Shown here: positions 35,073-43,979 of the stretch, one piece after another
Position numbering within the stretch: the stretch's first letter is position 1
Layout of the letters: each line of letters starts with the position of its first letter
NCBI GenBank assembly: GCA_018660835.1
Contig: JABJJN010000072.1
Coordinates: 52,634-116,633, forward strand
Length of the DNA stretch: 64,000 nucleotides
Direction of reading: 5' to 3'
From: Gemmatimonadota bacterium
GTDB taxonomy: Bacteria > Latescibacterota > UBA2968 > UBA8231
Translations under genes and position numbers: made by a program
Notes under the pieces: model-generated
Databases searched by the model: none
The model's input: only the letters and a program-made list of their open reading frames with translations
What the model was told of the DNA's origin: nothing

Positions 35073-36488
35073 TCAGTCAGGCAAACGCAAGGCGACGACA
35101 TCCGTTTGGATCCCGCGGCGTCCCGGCCGACGGATCATGAGCAGCGCAGTACCGGACGCATCCTCGATCACCGCCTCGTAGTCGCTGACATCCTCAATGG
35201 ATTCACGATTTACTTCGACAATCAGATCGTTTGGCTGCAGACCCGCGCGCCCGGCAGAGGACCCTCGCAGCACGCGTGTGATGATGACGCCCTCCTCATC
35301 CTCGAAGCCAAAGCGCTCAGCAACTTCTTCCGTCAAGGGACGAACTCGGAGTCCGAGGCGTTCATCAACGGGCGGCTCTGAGGGAGCCGCAGCAACTTGC
35401 TTATCCAATGCAGCGAGGGTTACGGAGACATGCCGCTCGTCACCGTTCCGCAGCAGCGTGACAGATACTTCCGTACCCGGTCGCTTGTGTGCGATATAGG
35501 TGCGCAAGGCCGATCGACCGTCGATCAGTTCACCATCTACAGCAATGATGACATCGAGAGGTTTGATGCCTGCCTCGGCAGCCGGCATGTCGTCGAAAAC
35601 TCGCTCTACCAGCGCACCCTGGCTCCGCTCCAGTCCGAGAGCGTGTACGAGATCTGCATCGACATCGTCGATCTGGACGCCGAGCATGCCGCGTCTGACC
35701 TCACCAAACTCAATCAGCTGGGACATGATGGTCTGTACCAGATTGGCGGGGATCGCGAAGCCAATGCCCTGGCTGCCGCCTGATCGAGACATGATCGCCG
35801 TGTTGATACCGACCAGACCAGCCCGTGTGTCCACGAGGGCACCACCACTATTGCCCGGATTGATGGCGGCATCGGTCTGGATGTAATCCTCGTAGTCACT
35901 CAGATGAGCACTGCGTCCCACGGCACTGACAATGCCCGTCGTCACCGTGTGCAGTTGACCAAAGGGATTGCCAATGGCGACAACCCACTCACCAACATCG
36001 AGCTCATCCGAGTCAGCGAGGGTCAGAAATGGCAGATCTGCCGCCTCGTCGATCTTCAACACCGCCAGATCGGTACGCACATCGCGACCCACAACACGCG
36101 CCTCGTAGCTGTGCCCATCAGCGAGCTCGATCAGAATTCTGCTGGCGACTGTTTCGCGCTCACGGCCTGAGGTAATCACGTGATTGTTGGTGATGATATA
36201 CCCGTCTGCACTGACGATAACGCCGGAACCGAGTCCTTCACGAATCTCCCCATCCCGCTGTCTTGGCCGGAGAAATGGATGATTGTTCAGTGGATCATTG
36301 GAACGATTACTCTGGATTTCCTGCTCGGTCTTGACAGCCACCACCGCCGGCGATACTTGGGATGTCAGTTCAGCAAAGGCATCACTGAAAGCCTGCAGGT
36401 CCTGCAAGCCTGTCGCATGACTTTGCACAGGCTGCAAAGCGACACCGGTGGCCAGTATCATGAGCAAGATGGCGTTTCGCATTTTCAT
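35073..36488 (-). CDS. degP: DegP/DegQ-type periplasmic serine protease (HtrA)
   Basis: 471 residues. A signal peptide (LLMILATGVALQPVQSHA) precedes a trypsin-like domain with GLGSGVIVSADGYIITNNHV (His), RTDLAVLKI (Asp) and NPGNSGGALVD (Ser): a full catalytic triad. Two PDZ domains follow (LGLERSQGALVERVF and LRGSSAGRAGLQPND). It degrades and refolds misfolded envelope proteins in the periplasm. It is a single gene, 95 bases downstream of the clpB stop, with its own terminator, so it probably has a dedicated stress-responsive promoter not identified here. Confidence 0.96.
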   Translation of the reverse strand: MKMRNAILLMILATGVALQPVQSHATGLQDLQAFSDAFAELTSQVSPAVVAVKTEQEIQSNRSNDPLNNHPFLRPRQRDGEIREGLGSGVIVSADGYIITNNHVITSGRERETVASRILIELADGHSYEARVVGRDVRTDLAVLKIDEAADLPFLTLADSDELDVGEWVVAIGNPFGQLHTVTTGIVSAVGRSAHLSDYEDYIQTDAAINPGNSGGALVDTRAGLVGINTAIMSRSGGSQGIGFAIPANLVQTIMSQLIEFGEVRRGMLGVQIDDVDADLVHALGLERSQGALVERVFDDMPAAEAGIKPLDVIIAVDGELIDGRSALRTYIAHKRPGTEVSVTLLRNGDERHVSVTLAALDKQVAAAPSEPPVDERLGLRVRPLTEEVAERFGFEDEEGVIITRVLRGSSAGRAGLQPNDLIVEVNRESIEDVSDYEAVIEDASGTALLMIRRPGRRGIQTDVVALRLPD

Positions 36489-36583
36489 TTCCTCTTTGAG
36501 ACGACGATCTCAGACGCCAAAGTTGAAGGTTTGTAGTGATTGCGTTGATACAGACGAGGGCACAGCATATGTAGTTCCCGTGA

Positions 36584-39199
36584 CTACGCCGCAGTCTCTG
36601 ACTGTGTTTTCTGCCGAACGACGAGTGCACCGCCTTCCACATCCACGATCAGGGCAGCTCCCTCATCGAAGTCCCCGGCAATGAGCGCCCGAGCGATCTG
36701 GGTCTCCAGCTCGCGCTGCAGATAGCGCTTCAGCGGCCTTGCGCCAAAGACCGGATCATATCCCTGGACAGCGATATACTTCCGTGCCGCGGCGGTCGCC
36801 GTGAAGTCAATGTGGCGATCGACGAGACGCTGACGAATATCTGCCAACATCAGATCTACGATTCGCTCGATCTGCTCGAGGGTCAATGGGGCAAAGAGGA
36901 CGACATCGTCGATCCGGTTGAGAAACTCGGGCCGGAAGTGGTGCCTTAACTGTCCCATCACGGCATCGCGCACGGGTTGCGGTATTTCGGCCGTCTCACT
37001 GTCGAGGCTCTCCATCAACTGCGTCGAGCCAATGTTCGACGTCATGATGACCACCGTGTTCTTGAAATCGACGGTTCGACCTTGAGAATCAGTCAGACGT
37101 CCATCATCCAACACCTGCAAGAGGCTGTTGAATACGTCTGGGTGCGCCTTTTCAATTTCGTCGAATAGGACCACCCGATACGGATGCCGCCGTATCGCCT
37201 CTGTGAGCTGCCCTCCCTCTTCGTAGCCCACGTAACCGGGAGGCGCGCCGATGAGTCGGGAGACTGCATGTTTTTCCATGTACTCTGACATGTCGATACG
37301 AATGACACTATCCTCAGAATCGAACAAGGCCTCGGCGAGTGTCCGTGCTAATTCGGTCTTACCAACACCTGTAGGTCCCAGGAATAGAAAGGAACCGATC
37401 GGTCGACGCGGGTCTTTGATCCCGGCTCGGGCTCGAATGATGGAATCGGCAACCAATTGGACCGCTTCGTCCTGGCCTATCACGCGCTCATGAAGTTGCT
37501 CATCGAGTCGCAGGAGCTTCTCGCGTTCACCCTCCACCAGGCGTGTCACGGGAATGCCTGTCCAGCGCGAGACGATCTCGGCGATTTCCTCCTCGGTGAC
37601 TTCTTCGCGTAGAAGGCGCAAGCCATCGTCGGCGGACTGAGCCTGCTCCTGCGCCGTCAGATCTTCCTGCAACTGTGGTAGACGACCGTATTTCAGCTCC
37701 GCTGCTCGATCGAGGTCAGCGCGGCGCTGCGCGTCTTCGATATCACGCCGAACTGTTTCGATCTCTTCGCGTAGCTGCCGAACGGAGTCAATACTGAGCT
37801 TCTCCTGCTCCCATTGGGACGTCATGGCGGCAGACTGCGAGCGGAGGTCGGCCAACTCACGCCGCAAGGAATCAAGCCGCTGCTTGGAGGGTGCATCCTT
37901 CTCTTTCTTGAGGGCTGCCTCTTCGATCTCCAGCTGCATCACCCGACGCGTGACTTCATCGAGTTCTGATGGCATGGAATCGATCTCCGTGCGGATGCTG
38001 GCACAGGCCTCATCCACCAGATCGATCGCTTTGTCCGGAAGAAAACGATCCGCTACATAGCGATCCGAGAGCACCGCTGCCGCCACGAGCGCGTTGTCCT
38101 GAATTCGTACGCCGTGGTGTATCTCATAGCGCTCGCGCAAACCACGCAGAATCGACACAGAGTCTTCTACAGAGGGTGGTTCGGCGACAACTGGCTGGAA
38201 CCGGCGCTCAAGGGCGGCATCCTTCTCGATGTGCTGTCGATACTCATTCAGCGTCGTGGCGCCAATGCAATGCAGTTCACCCCGTGCCAGCATGGGCTTG
38301 AGAAGATTTCCCGCATCTGTCGAGCCTTCCGTGCGACCAGCCCCAACGATGGTGTGGACCTCGTCGATGAACAGCAGGATCCCGCCATCGGATGCCTTGA
38401 TCTCCTGCAACACCGCCTTGAGGCGCTCTTCGAATTCACCTCGATACTTCGCACCCGAGATCAATGAACCCATGTCCAGAGAGAAAAGCGTTCGGTCCTT
38501 CATCCATTCTGGAACGTCCCCACGCACGATACGCTGTGCCAGCCCCTCAACAATGGCCGTCTTGCCCACACCGGGTTCGCCAATCAGGACTGGATTGTTC
38601 TTGGTCTTGCGCGAGAGAATTCGGATGACGCGCAAGATTTCACTGTCACGGCCAATCACTGGATCTAGCAGGCCCATGCGCGCTTGAGCCACCAGATCCA
38701 CGCCGTATTTCTCGAGCACCTCGTACGTCGCTTCAGGATCTGCACTTGTCACGCGTTGTTGTCCGCGAATCTGTTGCAGGGCAGCCTCGAAGCCGGCCGC
38801 TGTGACACCTACCAGCTTCAGGGCTTTGAGCGCCTCGCTGGCGGGGCCATGAAGAATCGCCATGATCAGGTGCTCGACGGATACGAACTCATCGCGCAGA
38901 GCCTCTGCCTCCGTCTCCGCATGACTAAGCAAGGTCTGTAAACCGCCACTTGTTCGGACCTGAGAGGGGTCGCCTGAAACGCGGGGCTTGCTGGAGAGGA
39001 TTCGTTCCAACTCATTCCTCAGGTCGCCGGCCCCGACTCCGAGACGGGCAAGGATCCGCGGCAAGACGCCTCCCTCCTGATCCAGGAGGGCAGCGAGGAT
39101 ATGGGGCGTATCGACCTCAGGATGGGCGCGGCGTTGGGCGATACTCTGCGCCTCCTGGAGAGCCTCCAAGGTCTTGTGAGTGAGTCGATTCTGGTTCAT
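36584..39199 (-). CDS. clpB: Chaperone ClpB
   Basis: 871 residues, full-length. N-domain (LTHKTLEALQEAQSIAQRRA), NBD1 with Walker A GEPGVGKTAIVEG, the coiled-coil middle domain (about residues 400-540), and NBD2 with GPTGVGKTELARTL. Walker B motifs LLFIDEVHT and VVLFDEIEKAHPDV are intact. It is an ATP-driven hexameric disaggregase working with DnaK in the cytoplasm. A start at 39199 with AGGAAG about 6 bases upstream. The upstream 323 bases hold no dnaK/grpE, no CIRCE-like repeat and no clear sigma-32 promoter. Confidence 0.98.
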   Translation of the reverse strand: MNQNRLTHKTLEALQEAQSIAQRRAHPEVDTPHILAALLDQEGGVLPRILARLGVGAGDLRNELERILSSKPRVSGDPSQVRTSGGLQTLLSHAETEAEALRDEFVSVEHLIMAILHGPASEALKALKLVGVTAAGFEAALQQIRGQQRVTSADPEATYEVLEKYGVDLVAQARMGLLDPVIGRDSEILRVIRILSRKTKNNPVLIGEPGVGKTAIVEGLAQRIVRGDVPEWMKDRTLFSLDMGSLISGAKYRGEFEERLKAVLQEIKASDGGILLFIDEVHTIVGAGRTEGSTDAGNLLKPMLARGELHCIGATTLNEYRQHIEKDAALERRFQPVVAEPPSVEDSVSILRGLRERYEIHHGVRIQDNALVAAAVLSDRYVADRFLPDKAIDLVDEACASIRTEIDSMPSELDEVTRRVMQLEIEEAALKKEKDAPSKQRLDSLRRELADLRSQSAAMTSQWEQEKLSIDSVRQLREEIETVRRDIEDAQRRADLDRAAELKYGRLPQLQEDLTAQEQAQSADDGLRLLREEVTEEEIAEIVSRWTGIPVTRLVEGEREKLLRLDEQLHERVIGQDEAVQLVADSIIRARAGIKDPRRPIGSFLFLGPTGVGKTELARTLAEALFDSEDSVIRIDMSEYMEKHAVSRLIGAPPGYVGYEEGGQLTEAIRRHPYRVVLFDEIEKAHPDVFNSLLQVLDDGRLTDSQGRTVDFKNTVVIMTSNIGSTQLMESLDSETAEIPQPVRDAVMGQLRHHFRPEFLNRIDDVVLFAPLTLEQIERIVDLMLADIRQRLVDRHIDFTATAAARKYIAVQGYDPVFGARPLKRYLQRELETQIARALIAGDFDEGAALIVDVEGGALVVRQKTQSETAA

Positions 39200-39522
39200 T
39201 TGTCGCTTCCTGGCGTTTGCATTGACTACTCACCGTATAAGCAAATCACGTGCCTCGCAAGTATCTCAGGCTGAATTCGGCCCAAGCCAAGAATTAACAG
39301 AGTCTTATAGACTACCTGGGCCAGCTGACTGTCCTGCTGCCATTCTGGCAGCCATCCACGCCACTGGTAACTTCGTGGTCGTGCCTGTGGGCCGTGGTAG
39401 AACATAAGAACGCCCCGGTCCGTCGGTGAAGGACCGACCGGGGCGTTTAGTCTGCTGCGAGTCTTGGGGCTTACAAGACAACGCGCCTGGAGAAGCTCCA
39501 AGCCGAGGACGGAATCAGCCAG
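39200..39522 (-). other. Intergenic region upstream of clpB
   Basis: No gene. It holds the ribosome site of clpB and a weak minus-strand promoter candidate: TTGCGA with TTATAC after about 15 bases, ending about 40 bases before the start. The terminator of the DUF5610 gene lies at 39409-39447. No perfect CIRCE (TTAGCACTC-N9-GAGTGCTAA) was found by eye. Confidence 0.4.
39409..39447. terminator. Intrinsic terminator of the DUF5610 gene
   Basis: AACGCCCCGGT and ACCGGGGCGTT form an 11-base-pair perfect stem, with further pairing inside (GGTCC/GGACC). It lies about 75 bases beyond the DUF5610 stop. The flanking T-run on the minus strand is short (TTCTTATGTT). Confidence 0.7.
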
Positions 39523-40125
39523 TTAGATCGCCAGGAGGCTGTCCTGTCCCTCGTCGATGACCGCCGGTGGTGGCACCGGGGCATCGAGTGCATCGCTTTC
39601 TTCTTCCTCACCAAAGGCGTCGATTCCGGACATGACGAGATTGAATGTCTCTTCAATGTCATCGGACACACCGCCGGGGATCTCGCCGATGCCGCTGAGA
39701 ATTCCCTTGGCCTGGGTAAAACCCTCTTTCACGGCTCCTTTGATGAGGTCCTTGAAACCTCCGAGTCCGGGGCCCCCGTCCTCATCACCGGCATGGTTGG
39801 CCATGAAACCATCGAAAAAGGACGTGGAAAACTCGAGGATCCTGTTTGCTGTTGCCTCGGGCGAGAAATCGAGGCCACTGGACAGAATGCTCTCTGTGTT
39901 GAGGTCAAGGCCGGCCTTGGCAAAGGCCGCATCAAAACTGGTTGCCAGGTTGTCTTCGAGGACGCGATTAGCATAGCCACTGTTGATATCACCGCCCAGA
40001 TTGAGCAGTACCGCGGCATCGCTTCCCGATTGGCCGCTGCTGACGACCGCCTGGGTATCGAGTTGAGTCGTTACGCTGATCGATGCGATCAGCGATTGCT
40101 GGCTCTGAGTCGTCCCGACTTGCAT
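39523..40125 (-). CDS. DUF5610 domain protein
   Basis: 200 residues from the ATG at 40125, chosen for the perfect AAGGAGGG ribosome site directly upstream; the longer start at 40176 has none. The region after residue 50 fits DUF5610: LDFSPEATANRILEFSTSFFDGF, then GFKDLIKGAVKEGFTQAKGIL and DDIEETFNLVMSGIDAF. No signal peptide or TM segment is seen. The function is unknown. The N-terminal Gln/Ser/Thr-rich and C-terminal Asp/Pro-rich tails look disordered. It is a single gene flanked by terminators on both sides. Confidence 0.85.
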   Translation of the reverse strand: MQVGTTQSQQSLIASISVTTQLDTQAVVSSGQSGSDAAVLLNLGGDINSGYANRVLEDNLATSFDAAFAKAGLDLNTESILSSGLDFSPEATANRILEFSTSFFDGFMANHAGDEDGGPGLGGFKDLIKGAVKEGFTQAKGILSGIGEIPGGVSDDIEETFNLVMSGIDAFGEEEESDALDAPVPPPAVIDEGQDSLLAI

Positions 40126-40250
40126 GATTCCCTCCTTGGGGCGCAGGGGATATGGGAGATTCTGGTTACCCGCCATTCCTAGGTATCGGCCCGGTCTGAA
40201 GATCCATGAGGGTTATTTCGCCTTTTTCTGCAAAAAAAGTCGGATTCGCC

Positions 40251-40286
40251 AAAAAAAAAGAGGGACGGCCATTTTGGCCGCCCCTC
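40251..40286 (-). terminator. Intrinsic terminator of the DUF5723 operon
   Basis: On the minus strand GAGGGGCGGCC and GGCCGTCCCTC pair across an AAAAT loop and are followed by nine T residues (40251-40259 on the plus strand are A). It lies 28 bases after the DUF5723 stop and also insulates the DUF5610 gene. Confidence 0.9.
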
Positions 40287-40314
40287 GATTCATGCATATC
40301 TGACTGGTGAGTGT

Positions 40315-41730
40315 TCAGATCAGATTGAATCGGAACAACATCACCGAGATCTGACTCCCCTTGGCCGCCCCTGGCAAAACTCCGCCGCGGGTGGACAGAG
40401 CCGTATCCAGCAACTGCAACTGCATGTGGAAGACGCTGAATGGGCCAAAGGCGAAGCCGATCGCAGAGGACGAGCTACGCCCTCCGACTGACATGCCGAT
40501 TCGGGCCGGGAGCCAGGGAACCAGGCGATATTCGGCCCCAAAGGACACTCTCGGTGTCGTTTCGAGACCAAATCCAGAGCTGAAGGCTTGGTCGTAGTTG
40601 CCGACCACGGTCAGACGCTCCATCGGTTGATGACTTACACCAATGCGCAATCGCGCCGGTAGCGAACGGCTGAAGCTTTCCGAGCCGACCTCTTGATTGA
40701 AGTCGGTGTCGCCATCGCCATCCACATCGGGGTTGTCGAACACATCCTCCGCTTTATCCACGTCCAGCAGGCTCGTGACGCGCAGATCGGAAGCCGTGAC
40801 AAAGACACAGTCCTGTGCCGCATCGCCGCTCCAGCTGTAGGAGTCGAGGAAGTCAAGAAGGCCAACACTGATAGTGGTCTTGCCGTCCTTCAATACAGCG
40901 GCAACGCCGAGATCGACGCCGAAACCAAAGCCCGTTGCAGACTGGGCGATGACGTAGCTCTCCAGATCGGTGCCTTCCACGCGGGAGACGAAGCCATTGC
41001 CTCCCGAACGTAGGACCTCGCCATAGGCGCCGCCGACAAACTTCAACGTGGCGCCAACAGACAACTCACGCAGGTAGGGTTTGAGTGTTTCGTTGGTACG
41101 AATGTTTACGGGGCGGGCGAAAGCCCAGTTGATCCCACCGAGAGCCCACCCGGATCCATCCCACTCCGAGATGTCATAGCTGCCGTTCAGTCCATCAGAA
41201 ATCCGGTCACCTTCAAACTGATTGCCAAAGACCATCAATTCGAACATGTCTTTCGGTAGTTCACCCTCCACTCCTACAGCGAAGGTTGTGGTAATGGCGG
41301 ACTGAATCTCTTTGGGCAGGGGAAAGGCAACTCCCCCATTGACGGGGATGCCGGCAGCCATAAAAAGCTCCAGATCCGCGTTGAAGCGGAGCCCTTCATT
41401 CGGCACATCACCAAGCAAATCGAGTTTTTCGTTTTCGCCAATGAAGTGGTCAGCATCGGTGAAGTTGTCGTTGTAAGTCTGCACGGAGAACGCATTGTTC
41501 TCCATCGAATAATTGAGACCGAAGTTGATCAGTTCCCACTTGAAACTGGGACTTGAACGCAGTCCCAGATTTGCAGGGTTCCATTGTACGGCCTCGGGCC
41601 CACGGGCCAGGGCAGTGTAGGATCCAGCCAGACCCATTGCACGGGGCGAGCCATCGCCGATCGCACCAGACGTGGTTTGCAGTCCAAGGACCAGGACTGC
41701 CGCTAAGCCAAGATATAGGCGGTTTTTCAT
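40315..41730 (-). CDS. DUF5723-like outer-membrane beta-barrel protein
   Basis: 471 residues with a signal peptide (LYLGLAAVLVLGLQTTSGA). The start of the mature part, GDGSPRAMGLAGSYTALARGPEAVQWNP, is the N-plug/first strand signature of FadL/DUF5723-like barrels. Many later amphipathic strands follow. An Asp-rich loop DVDGDGDTDFN resembles a dockerin/EF-hand calcium site. Ends in the hydrophobic FRFNLI. It follows a repeat lipoprotein by 17 bases, so the two should form one envelope system. Its ligand is unknown. Confidence 0.8.
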   Translation of the reverse strand: MKNRLYLGLAAVLVLGLQTTSGAIGDGSPRAMGLAGSYTALARGPEAVQWNPANLGLRSSPSFKWELINFGLNYSMENNAFSVQTYNDNFTDADHFIGENEKLDLLGDVPNEGLRFNADLELFMAAGIPVNGGVAFPLPKEIQSAITTTFAVGVEGELPKDMFELMVFGNQFEGDRISDGLNGSYDISEWDGSGWALGGINWAFARPVNIRTNETLKPYLRELSVGATLKFVGGAYGEVLRSGGNGFVSRVEGTDLESYVIAQSATGFGFGVDLGVAAVLKDGKTTISVGLLDFLDSYSWSGDAAQDCVFVTASDLRVTSLLDVDKAEDVFDNPDVDGDGDTDFNQEVGSESFSRSLPARLRIGVSHQPMERLTVVGNYDQAFSSGFGLETTPRVSFGAEYRLVPWLPARIGMSVGGRSSSSAIGFAFGPFSVFHMQLQLLDTALSTRGGVLPGAAKGSQISVMLFRFNLI

Positions 41731-41747
41731 CAGTCTTGCTCCTTTCC

Positions 41748-43805
41748 TTAGTCGACGAGGTCTTCGTTGAGTTCGAGAATAATCTGAGAACCCGCCTGGA
41801 CGATAACGAAGTCCGATCCAGCGAGGGCGACGTCGCCATCGGTACCATCGATGGCGATCTGAATACCGGTGTAGTAGACCGGCTCGAGCAATTTGAGAAT
41901 TTCGTCATTCTCGAGTGTCACGTTCTGGGTGTTGAAGCTGCTGGCGGAAACACTGCCACCACTGTACGGTGCCGCGTCCACACCAAAGGCTGGCTCGTTC
42001 AGCGGCGGAACAACGAGTGTCGGATTCGTATAAACCGTCGACGCGCTGGCACCTACGAACAAACGGACACCAACCGCCAAGGGAATGTGATTCTCAATGG
42101 TCGTGCGTACGGTGGCGCTGCGGACGTTTGAACTGATCCGCTCACGTGCCGTGTCATCATCGAAGGTTCGGCGCACAGGATCGGGTTGGATCTGCGTGGC
42201 CTCCCGCACCTGGAAGGCGGCAGGAGCACCAAACTGAACGCTATCCACCTGCACCCAGTGATCTGGCTCGATCACTTCCTCGCTGATGCCATCGCCAACA
42301 AAAACGGAAGGTGTGACCGTGATGCTTGTTGGCAACAGGTTCAGAAACGCTGTCAGATCCTCTGACTCTGGACGAATGATGATGCTCTGCGGCGAGTCGG
42401 GGCTGCCGGCAGGGAAGACCTCGTCAATGAGCAGCGAGCCGGTCTGACCGGAACTGTTGATCCCACGGATGTCGAGGGTGATCCCCGAGTTGAAACCGAC
42501 GGCTGACGTGACATACACGGCAAGATCCGTCGCGGCGAGGGCCACGTTGTCGAGGCCCTGTGGAAAGTCGACAGTCTGCGTCTGTTCTGGGATCTCCAGC
42601 TCGAGATTGTCCAGAATCCCAGCTACGCGACTGAAGGTCAGCGCTTGCGTGATGGCTTCGACGATGATCTCACCATCGGATCGGATCGTCACTTCGTCAC
42701 CCGAGTCGAAAGTGCGAGCAGCATAAGACAACTGCAACGCCAGCGGATCGACGGGTGCGAAGCGATTGTTCGTTAGATCGAAGGTGATCTCCCGAGGTTC
42801 AGCACCAAGAGAATCGATCAGGAAGGTCTGTGGAGTGCCCGTAGGATCCTGGAGATCGCTAAGGGTAAACTCCATCTCCATGATCACTGGAATCTCGTTG
42901 GTCACACGCAAGGTTAAGCCCCCCTCGCTAATGAGGGCTTCGGTGACCTGAATGCGATCATCGGGGAAGTCCAGCGACTGGTCAGCTGCGAATTCCTGCT
43001 GCGAGATAACGGCAGTCGCCTCTGACACCTCCAGGGGCAGCACTTCGAGGCTGAATTCGATCCCCGGATCTCCCTGAATGACGACACCGGTTCCAGACGC
43101 TGTTCCTGCGGAAATGCCGAGTTCCAGATCTCCGGAGATGCTTTCTCCTGCAAGATCGAAACTGTCTGTGGCTGAACCTCCATTGGCAGCGATGGTACCC
43201 ATGTTGATGGTATCGACAACGCGTCCACCGTTGCCATTGTCAACGAGGCTGAATACCACATTTTCAAGGGCGACGGGGAAGGTGTTGGTCACTGCCAACA
43301 CGATGCCACCAGACTCGATCACCAGGGAGGTTACGCTCTCCAATGGCACTTCGAGGTCAGTTGAGATCGATTGCGCCGGAAGGAAAGGGATCGTCGCACC
43401 GTCCGTGATCTCTACAGCATCACCGACGAGCTGTTGCAGCGTGATGGGCGGAATCGCCGGCACGTCAGCACCAGGAAGCGCAATGGTTCCCAACTGCGTC
43501 GAAAAGCTATTGGATTGGGGTGTCACCGAGAGGCGATCACCGACTTCCTGCCGTGAATCAGCACCGAATTCAGTGCTGAACTTGATGCCGAGGGCATCAT
43601 TGTTGATCTCGAGAAACTCTGACCGATCGGAGGCCACCTCGGCGATCGTCGTCGTGTCATTGGCGACGGATACGCTGACGGTGAACTCAAGTCGCGGAAC
43701 TTCCGGACTCTGTACGGCGCAGGCACCCAACCAGAGGCTGGTGGCCAACGTCGCGGCGATCGTACCGAGTCGCCCGGAGACCCTGTTCGGGGTCACAGGC
43801 ATCAT
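41748..43805 (-). CDS. Large lipoprotein with three tandem beta-rich repeats
   Basis: 685 residues. ATG at 43805 (an adjacent ATG follows) with AAGGAGAG about 6 bases upstream; the signal peptide has lipobox LGAC. Three related segments occur: near residues 158-188 (IVLAVTNTFPVALENVVFSL), 288-318 (LTLRVTNEIPVIMEMEFTLS) and 563-586 (VRTTIENHIPLAVGVRLFVG). Each resembles the NxxP centre of LEA14/WHy-type domains. Between them lie strand-rich, Thr/Ser-rich stretches. It should be an exported, membrane-anchored protein with several immunoglobulin-like modules. It precedes the DUF5723 barrel by 17 bases. No named family recognised. Confidence 0.75.
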   Translation of the reverse strand: MMPVTPNRVSGRLGTIAATLATSLWLGACAVQSPEVPRLEFTVSVSVANDTTTIAEVASDRSEFLEINNDALGIKFSTEFGADSRQEVGDRLSVTPQSNSFSTQLGTIALPGADVPAIPPITLQQLVGDAVEITDGATIPFLPAQSISTDLEVPLESVTSLVIESGGIVLAVTNTFPVALENVVFSLVDNGNGGRVVDTINMGTIAANGGSATDSFDLAGESISGDLELGISAGTASGTGVVIQGDPGIEFSLEVLPLEVSEATAVISQQEFAADQSLDFPDDRIQVTEALISEGGLTLRVTNEIPVIMEMEFTLSDLQDPTGTPQTFLIDSLGAEPREITFDLTNNRFAPVDPLALQLSYAARTFDSGDEVTIRSDGEIIVEAITQALTFSRVAGILDNLELEIPEQTQTVDFPQGLDNVALAATDLAVYVTSAVGFNSGITLDIRGINSSGQTGSLLIDEVFPAGSPDSPQSIIIRPESEDLTAFLNLLPTSITVTPSVFVGDGISEEVIEPDHWVQVDSVQFGAPAAFQVREATQIQPDPVRRTFDDDTARERISSNVRSATVRTTIENHIPLAVGVRLFVGASASTVYTNPTLVVPPLNEPAFGVDAAPYSGGSVSASSFNTQNVTLENDEILKLLEPVYYTGIQIAIDGTDGDVALAGSDFVIVQAGSQIILELNEDLVD

Positions 43806-43881
43806 CTGCCCTCTCCTTTTCAAAAAGATCTGATCTGCCGTGTTCGTAGTGGCCACACTGACCACGTACGGACAGCGGCTC

Positions 43882-43911
43882 AATATATAATACTTAGGTA
43901 GTGCCACTCAA
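43882..43911 (-). promoter_or_regulatory. Candidate sigma-70 promoter of the repeat lipoprotein operon
   Basis: TTGAGT (43906-43911) is 18 bases from TATATT (43882-43887); a start near 43875 leaves a leader of about 70 bases containing an AGGAG ribosome site. AT-rich compared with its surroundings. Confidence 0.4.
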
Positions 43912-43979
43912 TCGGAGGCCTTGCCTGTCGACCTGAGCGATCCTGATGTGAAACCTCACAGGGCGCAAAAATAGGGTAT

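Noticed and set aside
39200..39300. CIRCE or sigma-32 promoter for clpB
   Set aside because: No inverted TTAGCACTC repeat, and no convincing CTTGAA / CCCCAT pair at the right spacing.
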